Of a DNA stretch of 64,000 nt, positions 26,996 through 35,576 are shown piece by piece; position 1 is the stretch's first letter; each line of letters starts with the position of its first letter. A program made the translations under genes and the position numbers. The notes under the pieces were generated by a model. The model did not search any database. It saw only the letters and a list, made by a program, of their open reading frames with translations, and was not told where the DNA came from. This DNA comes from an uncultured Oscillospiraceae bacterium (lineage in GTDB: Bacteria > Bacillota > Clostridia > Oscillospirales > Oscillospiraceae), in the NCBI GenBank assembly GCA_947626845.1, contig CANQTW010000002.1, forward strand, positions 1-64,000. Reading direction: 5' to 3'.

Positions 26996-27127
26996 GTGGA
27001 AGAGTATCGTATCTCTGCGGATGGCATTATAGAGCTGGATGAGGCGGAATTACGTAAAATGCACGCTATAGACTCAATGGCAGTCAAAGTAACTACCCCC
27101 CGTCCAAACCCTCCCCGCAGATATTAA
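26996..27127 (+). CDS. RiPP precursor peptide (43 aa)
   Basis: GTG start, eight bases after AAAGGAG. The leader is acidic (EEYRISADGIIELDEAELRK), and the C-terminal part, MHAIDSMAVKVTTPRPNPPR followed by RY, is a likely core, unusually rich in Pro, Arg and Thr. It directly precedes a radical SAM/SPASM gene and an ABC exporter, the standard order for radical-SAM-modified peptides. It has no Cys, so a sactipeptide thioether is excluded; carbon-carbon, ether or epimer chemistry at Thr, Arg or Tyr is possible. Longer in-frame starts exist but lack ribosome sites. Confidence 0.65.
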   Translation: MEEYRISADGIIELDEAELRKMHAIDSMAVKVTTPRPNPPRRY

Positions 27128-27139
27128 GTAGCACATGAC

Positions 27140-27182
27140 GGTGTCCACATCATGTAAAATCAAAATACATGGTGTGGACATC
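27140..27182 (+). promoter_or_regulatory. 17-bp stem between RiPP precursor and radical SAM gene
   Basis: GTGTCCACATCATGTA pairs with TACATGGTGTGGACAT (two wobble pairs). There is no T-run, so it is more likely an RNA-processing or 3'-end stabilising hairpin that lets the precursor outnumber the enzyme. Confidence 0.5.
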
Positions 27183-27219
27183 ACTATTTAGACAATATTA
27201 GCATTATATGAGGTATAAT

Positions 27220-28632
27220 ATGATATATTATGAAGTGAAAGACAACAAGATCATAGAGGAACAGACTTCTATTGGTGATAGAAGTAAAAAACCGGATATA
27301 TCTTCACTTATTGTCAAACCTATATCAAAGCAATATTATATAATCATCAATTCCTTTCAGAACAGGTGTATTTTAATAAGAAAATCAGACTGGGATAACA
27401 ACGAAACGCTTCCAGAAGATCTTGTGAAGATTCTCTCAACACCAGACTGCGATAATCGAGATTTTTTCCGTAAAGAAATAGAGTCTTCCGTCAATAACAA
27501 CGCATTATCCGGGAAGAATGTTACTTTCATTATTGCACCAAGCTATGCCTGCAACTTAAGATGTTCCTATTGCTACCAGCAACACAACAAAAGCCTTTGC
27601 AAAGAAAGAATATCACAGGAAAATCTAAGCTTGATTTTTGATGTGATACGTAAATATAAACAAAATCACAAAGACAAAAATATACTTATTGGACTTTTTG
27701 GAGGGGAGCCTCTGCTTCCTGAAAATGCGGATATAATAGATCGTGTTTTTGATTTCTGTGTAGAAAATGGATTTCCTATTCATATCACGACAAATGGGAC
27801 CTTTATTCCTGAGTTTATGAAAAAAATAGTTATTCATCGTGGACTAAATATGCAAATCAATACGACGATAGACAGTATTGATGATAATCAAAAAACACGC
27901 AAGAATAAATCAAATATAAATGGTGAAAGAAACTCTGGGTTAAACATATTAGATTCAATTTATGTGCTTATACACAACAAAGTTCATGTGAACATTTTAA
28001 TGAACATTGACAAACATAACATTGAACGTATTCCATTTACACTTCAGTATCTAAGGGACCAGGGTTACCTTACTAACAAATATTTTAGCATGTGTATTGG
28101 TCGTGTGGACGACAGACTATATGAAACAAATTACCCGGATATCTTATCAGAAAGTGAAGTAATACAAAAACTGGTTGACGTAGGTAATCTTCCTGAGAAT
28201 GTACATGCGTCTTTTATTCAAGCTCCATATAATCTTTGCAGAAAAGTTGGATTAAATTTTAATCAATTGGGGTTAAAAGGTGAATACAGTTACTGCTGGG
28301 CAGCATCACCATTAGATAATGTGTTCTATATCGATGCCCAACTTGACTCTTTTCGCTGTACATATACTGTAGGTAGAAAGGAATTCTCCAATTTTAGATT
28401 TTCACTTGAGAACATAGAAAACTACACGAATCCAAACCGGACCTTTTTGAATTATGAAGATTGCTCTAAGTGCCCCATTGGCGGCTTTTGCTCTGGTGGG
28501 TGTATGCTGTCGGCCTTAGTCGACTTTAAAAAACAATGTGAATACGAAAAGAAACAGTTTACGGAGTTCCTTGTTAATCTTTTCTTCCCGCGAGTAAGGA
28601 AGATAATGCTTGATTATTTTGGAGAAATATAA
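27220..28632 (+). CDS. radical SAM/SPASM peptide maturase
   Basis: A 470-residue enzyme. Cys111, Cys115 and Cys118 (CNLRCSYC) bind the SAM iron-sulfur cluster, GLFGGEPLL follows, and the C-terminal SPASM region CSKCPIGGFCSGGC carries ligands for auxiliary clusters. The first 95 residues may be a leader-recognition domain. It should modify the 43-residue precursor upstream. The gene is strongly AT-rich compared with the flanking core genes, pointing to acquisition. I chose the ATG at 27220 because GAGG lies six bases before it; an ATG at 27208 is also possible. Confidence 0.88.
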   Translation: MIYYEVKDNKIIEEQTSIGDRSKKPDISSLIVKPISKQYYIIINSFQNRCILIRKSDWDNNETLPEDLVKILSTPDCDNRDFFRKEIESSVNNNALSGKNVTFIIAPSYACNLRCSYCYQQHNKSLCKERISQENLSLIFDVIRKYKQNHKDKNILIGLFGGEPLLPENADIIDRVFDFCVENGFPIHITTNGTFIPEFMKKIVIHRGLNMQINTTIDSIDDNQKTRKNKSNINGERNSGLNILDSIYVLIHNKVHVNILMNIDKHNIERIPFTLQYLRDQGYLTNKYFSMCIGRVDDRLYETNYPDILSESEVIQKLVDVGNLPENVHASFIQAPYNLCRKVGLNFNQLGLKGEYSYCWAASPLDNVFYIDAQLDSFRCTYTVGRKEFSNFRFSLENIENYTNPNRTFLNYEDCSKCPIGGFCSGGCMLSALVDFKKQCEYEKKQFTEFLVNLFFPRVRKIMLDYFGEI

Positions 28633-28688
28633 GCTTTTCCAATCTGTACATACATGTGTCATTATGAAAAAGTTAGGAGAAACAAGTC

Positions 28689-30311
28689 ATGATGTATTAT
28701 TTAAAAAAATATTGGAAGGTCAATCTGTTGACAATATTTTTTCAGGTGCTTATGTATGCTTTCAGCGCATGTATGAGGCTTATACTCATGAGAGAATTTC
28801 GGGGTGTAATTCAGAAGAACATTCGGCTCTTTCTTCTGTGGACTGTGGCGGAAATAATCAGTTGGATTCTATATTTTATTTGCTATGGTTTACATTCGTT
28901 TTTCCGCGCCAAAGCAATTCGTGCCATGAACAACGAGGTGCGACGGGATTTGACAGCAACGTTGTTGAAGAAGGACTATCTTAGTTACCGTGCACATGAT
29001 ATCGGCGAGTATTTATCTTGGCTTACAGGGGGAGTGGAGCAAATAGAAAGTTCCGCATGGGATTCGTTTTTCTCCCTTACCGGCTGTATAGCGCAGATAG
29101 TCGCTGGACTGACAGCGCTGGCATCACTTCATTGGAGCCTTATTATAGTGTCCCTGCTGTCGTCAGTCTTGGTTATTGGCGCACCAAAACTTTTTGAAAA
29201 ACATATGGAGCGCTTGGGCAAGGCCTGTGCCCAGGCACAGGCCTCCGCCTCCTCGAAACTTAAAGATTTGCTTGAGGGCTATAACGTACTAAGGGCCTTC
29301 AATCGGAACGAATGCTTTATCAAAGGTGTCAAGGAGAGCGGAGAACAAATCGAGACTCCTCACTTCCATAAAAACTGCCATCAGGGTTGGATTTTCAGCG
29401 GAACAGGAATCATTAATGTAATGGCCCAGATGTTTGTAACGCTTTCCATAGCGGTTTTGTCCATCAAAGGAGTTATCATTGAGACGGCACTTCTCGGCGG
29501 AAGCGGCTTGTGCAGCGATGTGGCAAACGGATTAGATCAAATGTGCTATCAGCATCTGTCCTTTGCCTCTGCAAAACCATATTTTTCCCGCATAACTGTT
29601 CACGCCAATCAGGTCCCGCATGAGGCATCCGCCAAGGCGGAGCTTGTGCGTGAGGCCATCATTTTGAAAAATGTGAACTTCAGTTATGGAGAAAAACCAA
29701 TTTTAGGGAATTTGTCCCTGAGTTTTAAGCGTGGAGGTAAGTATGCCATCACCGGCCCTTCAGGGTGCGGAAAATCTACCTTGCTTAAGCTCCTATTGGG
29801 CTGGCTGCCGGACTATAGCGGAACCATCCAATTTGATGAAGAGGACATCAGGCATTTCAACACGGAGCAGATTCAACAGCAGATGAGTTACATTGAACAG
29901 AACGTATTCCTGTTCAACACCACCATCCGGGACAACATCACCTTAGGCGAGACATTCACCGATGAGCAGATGGAAAAGGCCCTGAGAGACAGCGCCCTTG
30001 TGGGAGATATTGCATTCATGCCGGACGGACTCGACACTTTAGTTGGCGAGAACGGCGGCAATCTCTCCGGCGGGCAGAAGCAGCGGGTTGCCATCGCCCG
30101 CGCGCTGATCCATAACCGCTCCATCATCCTGATAGACGAGGGCACCAGCGCATTGGACCAGAAGAACGCAGGCATTGTTGAGGAAAGCCTGCTGGCTAAT
30201 CCTGAGCTGACCCTTATTCTGGTTAGTCATCATCTATCCCCGGAACGAAAGAAACAGTTTGACCGGGTATATGATTTACAACCGGTGGAATCTTCGTTTA
30301 AGCCGGCATAA
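28689..30311 (+). CDS. ABC exporter (fused permease and ATPase)
   Basis: A 540-residue half-transporter: six-helix membrane domain (about 1-310), then an ATPase with Walker A GPSGCGKST, signature LSGGQKQR, Walker B IILIDEGTS and the switch His in LVSHH. No N-terminal C39 peptidase is present, so leader removal needs another protease. It lies 56 bases behind the radical SAM gene and probably exports the finished peptide. The gene begins AT-rich and becomes GC-richer toward its end. Confidence 0.88.
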   Translation: MMYYLKKYWKVNLLTIFFQVLMYAFSACMRLILMREFRGVIQKNIRLFLLWTVAEIISWILYFICYGLHSFFRAKAIRAMNNEVRRDLTATLLKKDYLSYRAHDIGEYLSWLTGGVEQIESSAWDSFFSLTGCIAQIVAGLTALASLHWSLIIVSLLSSVLVIGAPKLFEKHMERLGKACAQAQASASSKLKDLLEGYNVLRAFNRNECFIKGVKESGEQIETPHFHKNCHQGWIFSGTGIINVMAQMFVTLSIAVLSIKGVIIETALLGGSGLCSDVANGLDQMCYQHLSFASAKPYFSRITVHANQVPHEASAKAELVREAIILKNVNFSYGEKPILGNLSLSFKRGGKYAITGPSGCGKSTLLKLLLGWLPDYSGTIQFDEEDIRHFNTEQIQQQMSYIEQNVFLFNTTIRDNITLGETFTDEQMEKALRDSALVGDIAFMPDGLDTLVGENGGNLSGGQKQRVAIARALIHNRSIILIDEGTSALDQKNAGIVEESLLANPELTLILVSHHLSPERKKQFDRVYDLQPVESSFKPA

Positions 30312-30353
30312 ACTGCTCGTATTGTTTTTTGCGGCGGCCATTATAATGACAAT

Positions 30354-30398
30354 TTGACAAACAAACGGCGTTAGTGTATAATAATCTAACGCTGTTAG
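30354..30398 (+). promoter_or_regulatory. TetR-MATE promoter and operator
   Basis: Perfect TTGACA (30354-30359), 17 bases, TATAAT (30377-30382). GCGTTAG (30368-30374) and CTAACGC (30386-30392) are inverted around the -10 box, and CTAACGCTGTTAG overlaps as a second palindrome. A repressor bound here would block the promoter. Confidence 0.75.
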
Positions 30399-30416
30399 TT
30401 TAACGAGGAGGGGACT

Positions 30417-30998
30417 ATGGCTCGGCAAGGTTTGACCCGCGCGGACATTATTGGGGCCGCCATTGAGATGATCGAATCGGAGGGACTGCACAGCTTTTCC
30501 CTGCGGGAGCTGGCAAGCAGGCTCCATATCAAAGCGGCGTCGCTGTATAATCATATCAAAAGCTCGGATGAGCTCCACACGGAGGTAGGCTATTACGCCA
30601 TTTCGGAGCTTAAGAGGGCACAGCTGGACGCCATTGCCGGAAAGGAGCGGGCGGAGGCCATCGAATCGCTGGCCGACGCCTATTACCGTTTTGGCAAGGA
30701 GCGTCCGGAGATATATAAGGTCATTTTGTCCCTGCCTATGGTGAGAAATGACGCGATCCACACTGCCGGCTTTGACATCGTGGAGCCCATCATGACGGCG
30801 ATGGCCGGGTATCATTTGACCAGGGAGCAGATGATGCACCTGCAGAGGGTCTTTCGCAGCATCATGCACGGCTTTATCTCTCAGGAGGAGGCCGGCTGCT
30901 TCCGGCAATTCCCGGTGGACGTGGGGGACAGCTACCGGATGGCGGTGCGGGGATTTATTTTGCTGTTGGAAAACTCAGAAAAAGAGGCGCGGGCATGA
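30417..30998 (+). CDS. TetR/AcrR-family regulator
   Basis: A 193-residue repressor. The N-terminal HTH is FSLRELASRLHIKAASLYNH, and the C-terminal helical domain is of the TetR WHG type. It is coupled by a four-base overlap to a MATE efflux gene and has palindromic operators over its own promoter, so it most likely represses the efflux operon until a toxic ligand binds. Confidence 0.9.
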   Translation: MARQGLTRADIIGAAIEMIESEGLHSFSLRELASRLHIKAASLYNHIKSSDELHTEVGYYAISELKRAQLDAIAGKERAEAIESLADAYYRFGKERPEIYKVILSLPMVRNDAIHTAGFDIVEPIMTAMAGYHLTREQMMHLQRVFRSIMHGFISQEEAGCFRQFPVDVGDSYRMAVRGFILLLENSEKEARA

Positions 30999-32344
30999 AA
31001 ACAGACAGGACAGAGCTTTTTGAAACAACACCGGTCACACGGGCGGTGATCGCTTTGGTGGTTCCTACGGTGATCAGCCAGATCATCACGGTCATTTACA
31101 ACATGGCGGACACGTTTTTCGTCGGACAGGTGGGCGACCCCAATCAGGTGGCCGCCGCGTCTCTTTGCTTGCCGCTGTTCCTCGTGACCACGGGGCTTGC
31201 CAACCTTTTCGGCATCGGGGGCGCCAGTCTTATCTCACGAAGCCTGGGACTGGGTGACACGGACAAGGCGCGGAAAACCTCGGCCTTCTGCATCTGGACC
31301 TCCGCCGCCGTGGCGTTTCTATACGGGTTTGCTATCTTCGCGCTGCGCGGGGCGATTTTGCCGGCTGTGGGCGCAGACGAATTTACATATGATTTTTGCG
31401 CGAGCTACCTCTTTTGGACGCTGACCGTGGGGGCGGTACCCACGGTGCTGAATGCCGCCCTGGCGCATCTTGTTCGGGCGGAGGGGTATTCCGGTCAGGC
31501 CAGCTTCGGCGTGGCGCTGGGCGGCGGCCTCAACATCCTGTTGGACCCCGTGTTTATTTTCGGGTTCCATCTTGAGATCACGGGCGCGGCTGTGGCCACC
31601 ATGCTCTCCAATTTGATCGCGACGCTGTACTTTATCGTACTGATCCGGGTAAAACGCGGCAGGTTCCATCTTACTTTGAATCCGAGATATTATTCCGTCT
31701 CGGACGGCATCCCCAAAGAAGTGCTGCTGGTGGGGCTTCCCAGCTCCATCATGAACATCATGGGGATTTTCTCCAACATCACGCTCAATAAACTGCTTGT
31801 CAGATACTCCAACGCGGCGGTGGCGGGCATCGGTATCGCCAAGAAGATCGATATGCTGGCCTTTGCCATCGCCAACGGCCTGAGCCAGGGCGTTATCCCT
31901 CTGATCGGCTATAATTACTCCGCGAAAAACACCGGGCGTATGCGCTCCGCCATCAAGGTGACGCTGATTCTGAGCCTGGCTGTTACGACGGCGGGGGCAG
32001 TCCTGCTCTTCACCTGCGCGGGTCCCTTGGTACGGGCCTTCATCGACGACGCGGAGACGGTGCGGTACGGCAGTATGTTCCAGAGGATCATCTGCATCAC
32101 AGGGCCGTTCACGGCCATTACCACGGTCATTATTTCCATTTTTCAGTCTGTGGGACAGAAAGGAAAACCGCTGGTGCTGTCCATGCTGAGAAAGGGCGGG
32201 CTGGACGTGCCGTTTATGTTCCTTCTGGATTCTCTGGCCGGCGCTGACGCCATCGCCTGGGCCACGCCTATCGCGGACTGCGGCGCTATGTTGGTGGGAG
32301 TTCTCCTGTTTGTGCCGTTGTGGAGGAAGATGGGAAAGGAATAG
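30995..32344 (+). CDS. MATE-family efflux transporter
   Basis: A 449-residue protein with about 12 membrane helices in two similar halves. The start of the fold, TVISQIITVIYNMADTFFVG, is characteristic of the NorM/DinF group. It exports drugs or cationic metabolites using a sodium or proton gradient. It is under the TetR regulator just upstream. Confidence 0.92.
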   Translation: MKTDRTELFETTPVTRAVIALVVPTVISQIITVIYNMADTFFVGQVGDPNQVAAASLCLPLFLVTTGLANLFGIGGASLISRSLGLGDTDKARKTSAFCIWTSAAVAFLYGFAIFALRGAILPAVGADEFTYDFCASYLFWTLTVGAVPTVLNAALAHLVRAEGYSGQASFGVALGGGLNILLDPVFIFGFHLEITGAAVATMLSNLIATLYFIVLIRVKRGRFHLTLNPRYYSVSDGIPKEVLLVGLPSSIMNIMGIFSNITLNKLLVRYSNAAVAGIGIAKKIDMLAFAIANGLSQGVIPLIGYNYSAKNTGRMRSAIKVTLILSLAVTTAGAVLLFTCAGPLVRAFIDDAETVRYGSMFQRIICITGPFTAITTVIISIFQSVGQKGKPLVLSMLRKGGLDVPFMFLLDSLAGADAIAWATPIADCGAMLVGVLLFVPLWRKMGKE

Positions 32345-32496
32345 CAAAAATGTTCCGCATCTCCAATGCAAATTGAAAAATCCCGCCAACCGTGGGTCGT
32401 TTCTGTGCTTTTCCGAGGCGCGAATTAGAAAAATCAAACGGGGAAAGGGAGTCTGGATGCACTTGCTCCAGGCTCCTTTTTTGCGTGTACAGCGCT

Positions 32497-32934
32497 TCAA
32501 GCGCGGCGTATGACGCCGCAGGCGATCTTCTCCCCCGCGTTTCCGGAGGGCTGGGTTTTGAAATCGTCCGGATCGTCGTGTATAACAACGGTTTTGCCGA
32601 TGACCTCATTCACCCGGAACCGGCCCGTCAGCACCTGACAGTACGCCCTCCCGTGATCGCTGAGCAACGGCGGGAGATCGCCCGCGTGACGCGGATGCTC
32701 CGCAGCTGCCGGGTTATAATGGGCGCCTGTGTCCGGGAATCCGGTGCCGCGGCAATCGCCACCTTTGTGGATGTGAAAGGCGAAAAAGCCGGTATCCGTA
32801 TCGGGCAAGCCCACAATATCCGCGACTACCAGCGTCCCTCCGCACCGCGGATAGAACCGGACGGTTCCCTTAAGCCCCGGATACGCCTCCCCGCCTTCCA
32901 TGTAGGCGATGGCAGAAGGTAATTTGTTTTCCAA
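32497..32934 (-). CDS. Cu/Zn superoxide dismutase-like protein
   Basis: A 145-residue protein of the SodC fold: FFAFHIHKGGDC and the TGAHYNP/HPRHAGDLPPL segments hold metal His and Asp residues, and TVVIHDDPDDF then SGNAGEKIACGVI end the barrel. It lacks a signal peptide, so it is cytosolic, unlike most bacterial SodC. The TTG at 32934 has GAGGTG six bases upstream; a GTG at 32943 is an alternative. Cu/Zn SODs are uncommon but known in gut Clostridia. Confidence 0.82.
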   Translation of the reverse strand: MENKLPSAIAYMEGGEAYPGLKGTVRFYPRCGGTLVVADIVGLPDTDTGFFAFHIHKGGDCRGTGFPDTGAHYNPAAAEHPRHAGDLPPLLSDHGRAYCQVLTGRFRVNEVIGKTVVIHDDPDDFKTQPSGNAGEKIACGVIRRA

Positions 32935-33128
32935 ATGGATCACCTCGTACCATGCTACGCGGATTTGCGGTTAGTGGTGAAGAGAAAATCAACATGAGGG
33001 ATATAAATGCCGTGGGACGGGACATCGGTGCTTTCCCGTTGGGGTCAGAAGTGGGTCAGAACAGGGAAAACGCGATATAGACGATTCGGATAGCTGATTT
33101 CTCCATCTGCAAATATCCAGAAATACAC

Positions 33129-33164
33129 AAAGGGCCGATTTTGTTACCAAAATCGGCCTTTTTG
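33129..33164. terminator. bidirectional terminator
   Basis: AGGGCCGATTTTG and CAAAATCGGCCTT form a stem with A- and T-rich flanks, able to end transcription in both directions. It is the only clear feature of the gap 32935-33282; a short direct repeat, GGGTCAGAAGTGGGTCAGAA, lies at 33044-33063. Confidence 0.7.
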
Positions 33165-33282
33165 TGGAATAAGTGGTTAAAAACACTATTTTTTAGAAAG
33201 CCCTTGTGAGACATAAAATTAACCTTTAAATGCGTAAGGTTGTTGAATGTAGCAGTATATTATCGTTAAAGCGGAAAAGTCC

Positions 33283-34314
33283 TTACCACTTGTTCTCCAC
33301 CTTTTCCGCGAAGCCCATGAGATCCCGGATGTGAATTTGCGTTCCGTCGTCCAGGACGGCTGTTCCGGTGAAGCGCCCGAAGACCTGGTGCTGGTCGCTT
33401 TTCAGGAGCTTGAAGTCGGTATTGGAGGCCCGGTCAATGATGGGGGTGAAGTCCATCTCGAACCGGCCGTCGTCGCTGGTGAAGGTCCAGGGGTTCAGGT
33501 AGTCCTCCTTTTTACCCTTCATGGGGATGTTGAAGCGGACCTCCGACAGCTTATGTGCCTTGCCCTTGTAAAAGAGCATGTTTTCCGTGGCGGCGGAGGT
33601 GTCACCAAAGCCGTATCCGATGTTGAAGCCGAAGGGCTTGCCGTCCGCAAGACCCGAGGCGGAGCCCCAATACCAGGTGTTGTGATACGTCCACACGCCA
33701 CGGCCCCAGTCCAGCACGCCGAAGGAATCCGCGGGGTCGAAGGTGTATGTCTCCGAGCTCAGCTTCACGGTCCCGGCGGCGCGCATACAGTTGATCTTCT
33801 GGTTATAGTAGAAGTGTCCCTCCTTGGCGAAGGGCGTGCAGATGACCATGGACTCCTCCGGCTCGCCGGTGAGCGTCACGTCCACGTCAATGGCGTCCGT
33901 GCCCCGGAAGTTGTCCATGTGAGCGGTGAGGGCACGGCGGCCCTCCTCCACCGTAAATCTCAGCTCGTACCCCTTGCCCTTGATAGCGGTGACGCCGTCG
34001 GCAGAGGTGGCGGGCAGGCCGGTTTTGCCCATGGGGAAGACCCGCATGGGGCTTTTTGTGATCTGCCAGGGTGTCCCCTCAAAGCAGAGGAAGGACACGG
34101 AATCCAGCCCCATGTAGCTGTTGTCGGCGACGGTGAGCGCAACGCCAAACCGATCATTGCCAACGTAGTAGTAGTCCCACTCCTTGAGTCGCGCGAAGCC
34201 GCCCCTGACCGCCTTTCGGTCGTAGACAGGGAGCAACTTTTTGGCGTACCCAGGTTCCGTCAGATTTCCCCGACTGTCTAGCAGAGGAACAAAGCTTGTG
34301 ATCTCATGCTGCAC
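33283..34314 (-). CDS. DUF2804 family protein
   Basis: A 343-residue cytosolic protein, mostly beta-strand, with the DUF2804 pattern: an N-terminal LLDSRGNLTEPGYAKKLLPV, then DWGRGVWTYHNTWYWGSASG and the C-terminal VFGRFTGTAVLDDGTQI. The fold recalls lipocalin-like hydroxysteroid or AttH-type proteins. Function unknown. The GTG at 34314 is six bases after AGGAGG; a longer start is unlikely. Confidence 0.85.
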   Translation of the reverse strand: MQHEITSFVPLLDSRGNLTEPGYAKKLLPVYDRKAVRGGFARLKEWDYYYVGNDRFGVALTVADNSYMGLDSVSFLCFEGTPWQITKSPMRVFPMGKTGLPATSADGVTAIKGKGYELRFTVEEGRRALTAHMDNFRGTDAIDVDVTLTGEPEESMVICTPFAKEGHFYYNQKINCMRAAGTVKLSSETYTFDPADSFGVLDWGRGVWTYHNTWYWGSASGLADGKPFGFNIGYGFGDTSAATENMLFYKGKAHKLSEVRFNIPMKGKKEDYLNPWTFTSDDGRFEMDFTPIIDRASNTDFKLLKSDQHQVFGRFTGTAVLDDGTQIHIRDLMGFAEKVENKW

Positions 34315-34453
34315 GGTGATCCCTCCTCGTGATGGCAGCACATAAAGTGGCCAATAGAATTATGTGATTATAATATTACAGAGAGGGCGATGAAGCAAGA
34401 TTTTTTATATTTGCATGATATGTTCGTCCACCTTACGCAGACCGTAATCTGCG

Positions 34454-35347
34454 TTATGACTTTTGATTTAGCCGCTCAAACATTTCCTTGCTCACGATTG
34501 CCGGATGGTGGTCATGTATCATGTACCTGTTCATCTGCCCCACGTTCCTGCTTTGTTTGCCAGACAATACGTCGCGCACAAATGTTTTCTGCAAAACAAC
34601 ATCGCCGGTGTATTTCTCGTTTTTCAAAATCTTGCTAACCGTCTCGCGGCTCCACCGCTCTTTACCGGTCGGGGACGGAATGTGCTCATCAAATAGCCAC
34701 TGAGATATTTCATTCAAGCTTCTGCCTGAAACCCGGAGCTTAAAGATTTTGCGGACTATATCCGCCTCCGGCTCGTTGATTTCCAGGTGTCCATCGTTAC
34801 TTCGCCTGTAGCCGAAACATGTAAAATCTGCATAACCGGATTTCCCGCTTTGAAAGCCTTTACTGATGCCCCATTTGATGTTCTGACTCATGCTCTCGCT
34901 TTCCGCCTGGGCATAGGACATATATGCGGTTAACAATATCTGCATCTGACGGTCATGCAGCCAGATATTCTCTTTCTCAAAGAATACATCAACTCCACAG
35001 CCGCACAAATCCAGCGAAGCTTGGAGCATATCAACAGTATTCCTCCCAAATCGGCTTATGGATTTGGTGAGGATCAAATCGATCTCACCGTTGCGCGCAA
35101 GCTCCATCATCCGCATAAACTCTTGCCTCTGCCAAAGACTCAATCCACTCCCTCTCTCGGCAAAAATCCCGGCGTTGACCCATCCGGGAGTATTTGCTAT
35201 CTTCTGTGAATAATATGAGATTTGCGCCGCCAAACTTGTTTCCTGCTCCTCATGGTCAGAACTCACTCGACAATATGCGGCGATGCGAAGTGCATTATCA
35301 GCTTGGTCGTTATCAATCTGTGCAGGTATTTCAACAACTGTTCGCAT
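34454..35347 (-). CDS. short serine site-specific recombinase
   Basis: A 297-residue protein. The resolvase domain begins RIAAYCRVSSDHEEQETSL with the nucleophilic Ser in RVSS; SISRFGRNTVDML is the second catalytic patch, and the recombinase DNA-binding domain (WSRETVSKILKNEKYTGDVV) follows. It stops shortly after the EMFERL segment, so the zinc ribbon and coiled coil of large serine integrases are absent. It may be a truncated integrase or a compact type. The ATG at 35347 is preceded by AAAGG. Confidence 0.88.
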   Translation of the reverse strand: MRTVVEIPAQIDNDQADNALRIAAYCRVSSDHEEQETSLAAQISYYSQKIANTPGWVNAGIFAERGSGLSLWQRQEFMRMMELARNGEIDLILTKSISRFGRNTVDMLQASLDLCGCGVDVFFEKENIWLHDRQMQILLTAYMSYAQAESESMSQNIKWGISKGFQSGKSGYADFTCFGYRRSNDGHLEINEPEADIVRKIFKLRVSGRSLNEISQWLFDEHIPSPTGKERWSRETVSKILKNEKYTGDVVLQKTFVRDVLSGKQSRNVGQMNRYMIHDHHPAIVSKEMFERLNQKS

Positions 35348-35424
35348 TTTGGTCAAATCCTTTCATAAAAAATAAACGCCGAGGCATACTGCCACGGCAA
35401 AAAAGATAGATATGTATATATAAA

Positions 35425-35460
35425 AAGTTGACAGCTTTCCATGTGGAAAACTGTCAACTT
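35425..35460. repeat. 36-bp palindrome at the prophage left end
   Basis: AAGTTGACAG pairs with CTGTCAACTT, and the inner TTTCCA with TGGAAA, giving a 17-bp stem with one mismatch around a two-base centre. It lies between the recombinase start and the first phage gene; it may be an operator, recombination site or terminator. Confidence 0.55.
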
Positions 35461-35576
35461 ATCTTGGTGGACAAGCCATATTTAAATCCGAACCTTTAAA
35501 ATAGATAGCTGAATTTGCCTATACACAAAGGCCCGCCGAAAGGCGGGTCTTTTCACATTTTAAGGAGGTTTTTGAA

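Noticed and set aside
33044..33063. Integrase remnant suggested by GGGTCAGAAGTGGGTCAGAA
   Set aside because: It is a short direct repeat with no recognisable protein sequence around it.
34381..34453. attL site at the end of the recombinase gene
   Set aside because: A short inverted repeat (ACGCAG/CTGCGT) is present, but without the right end no matching core can be shown.
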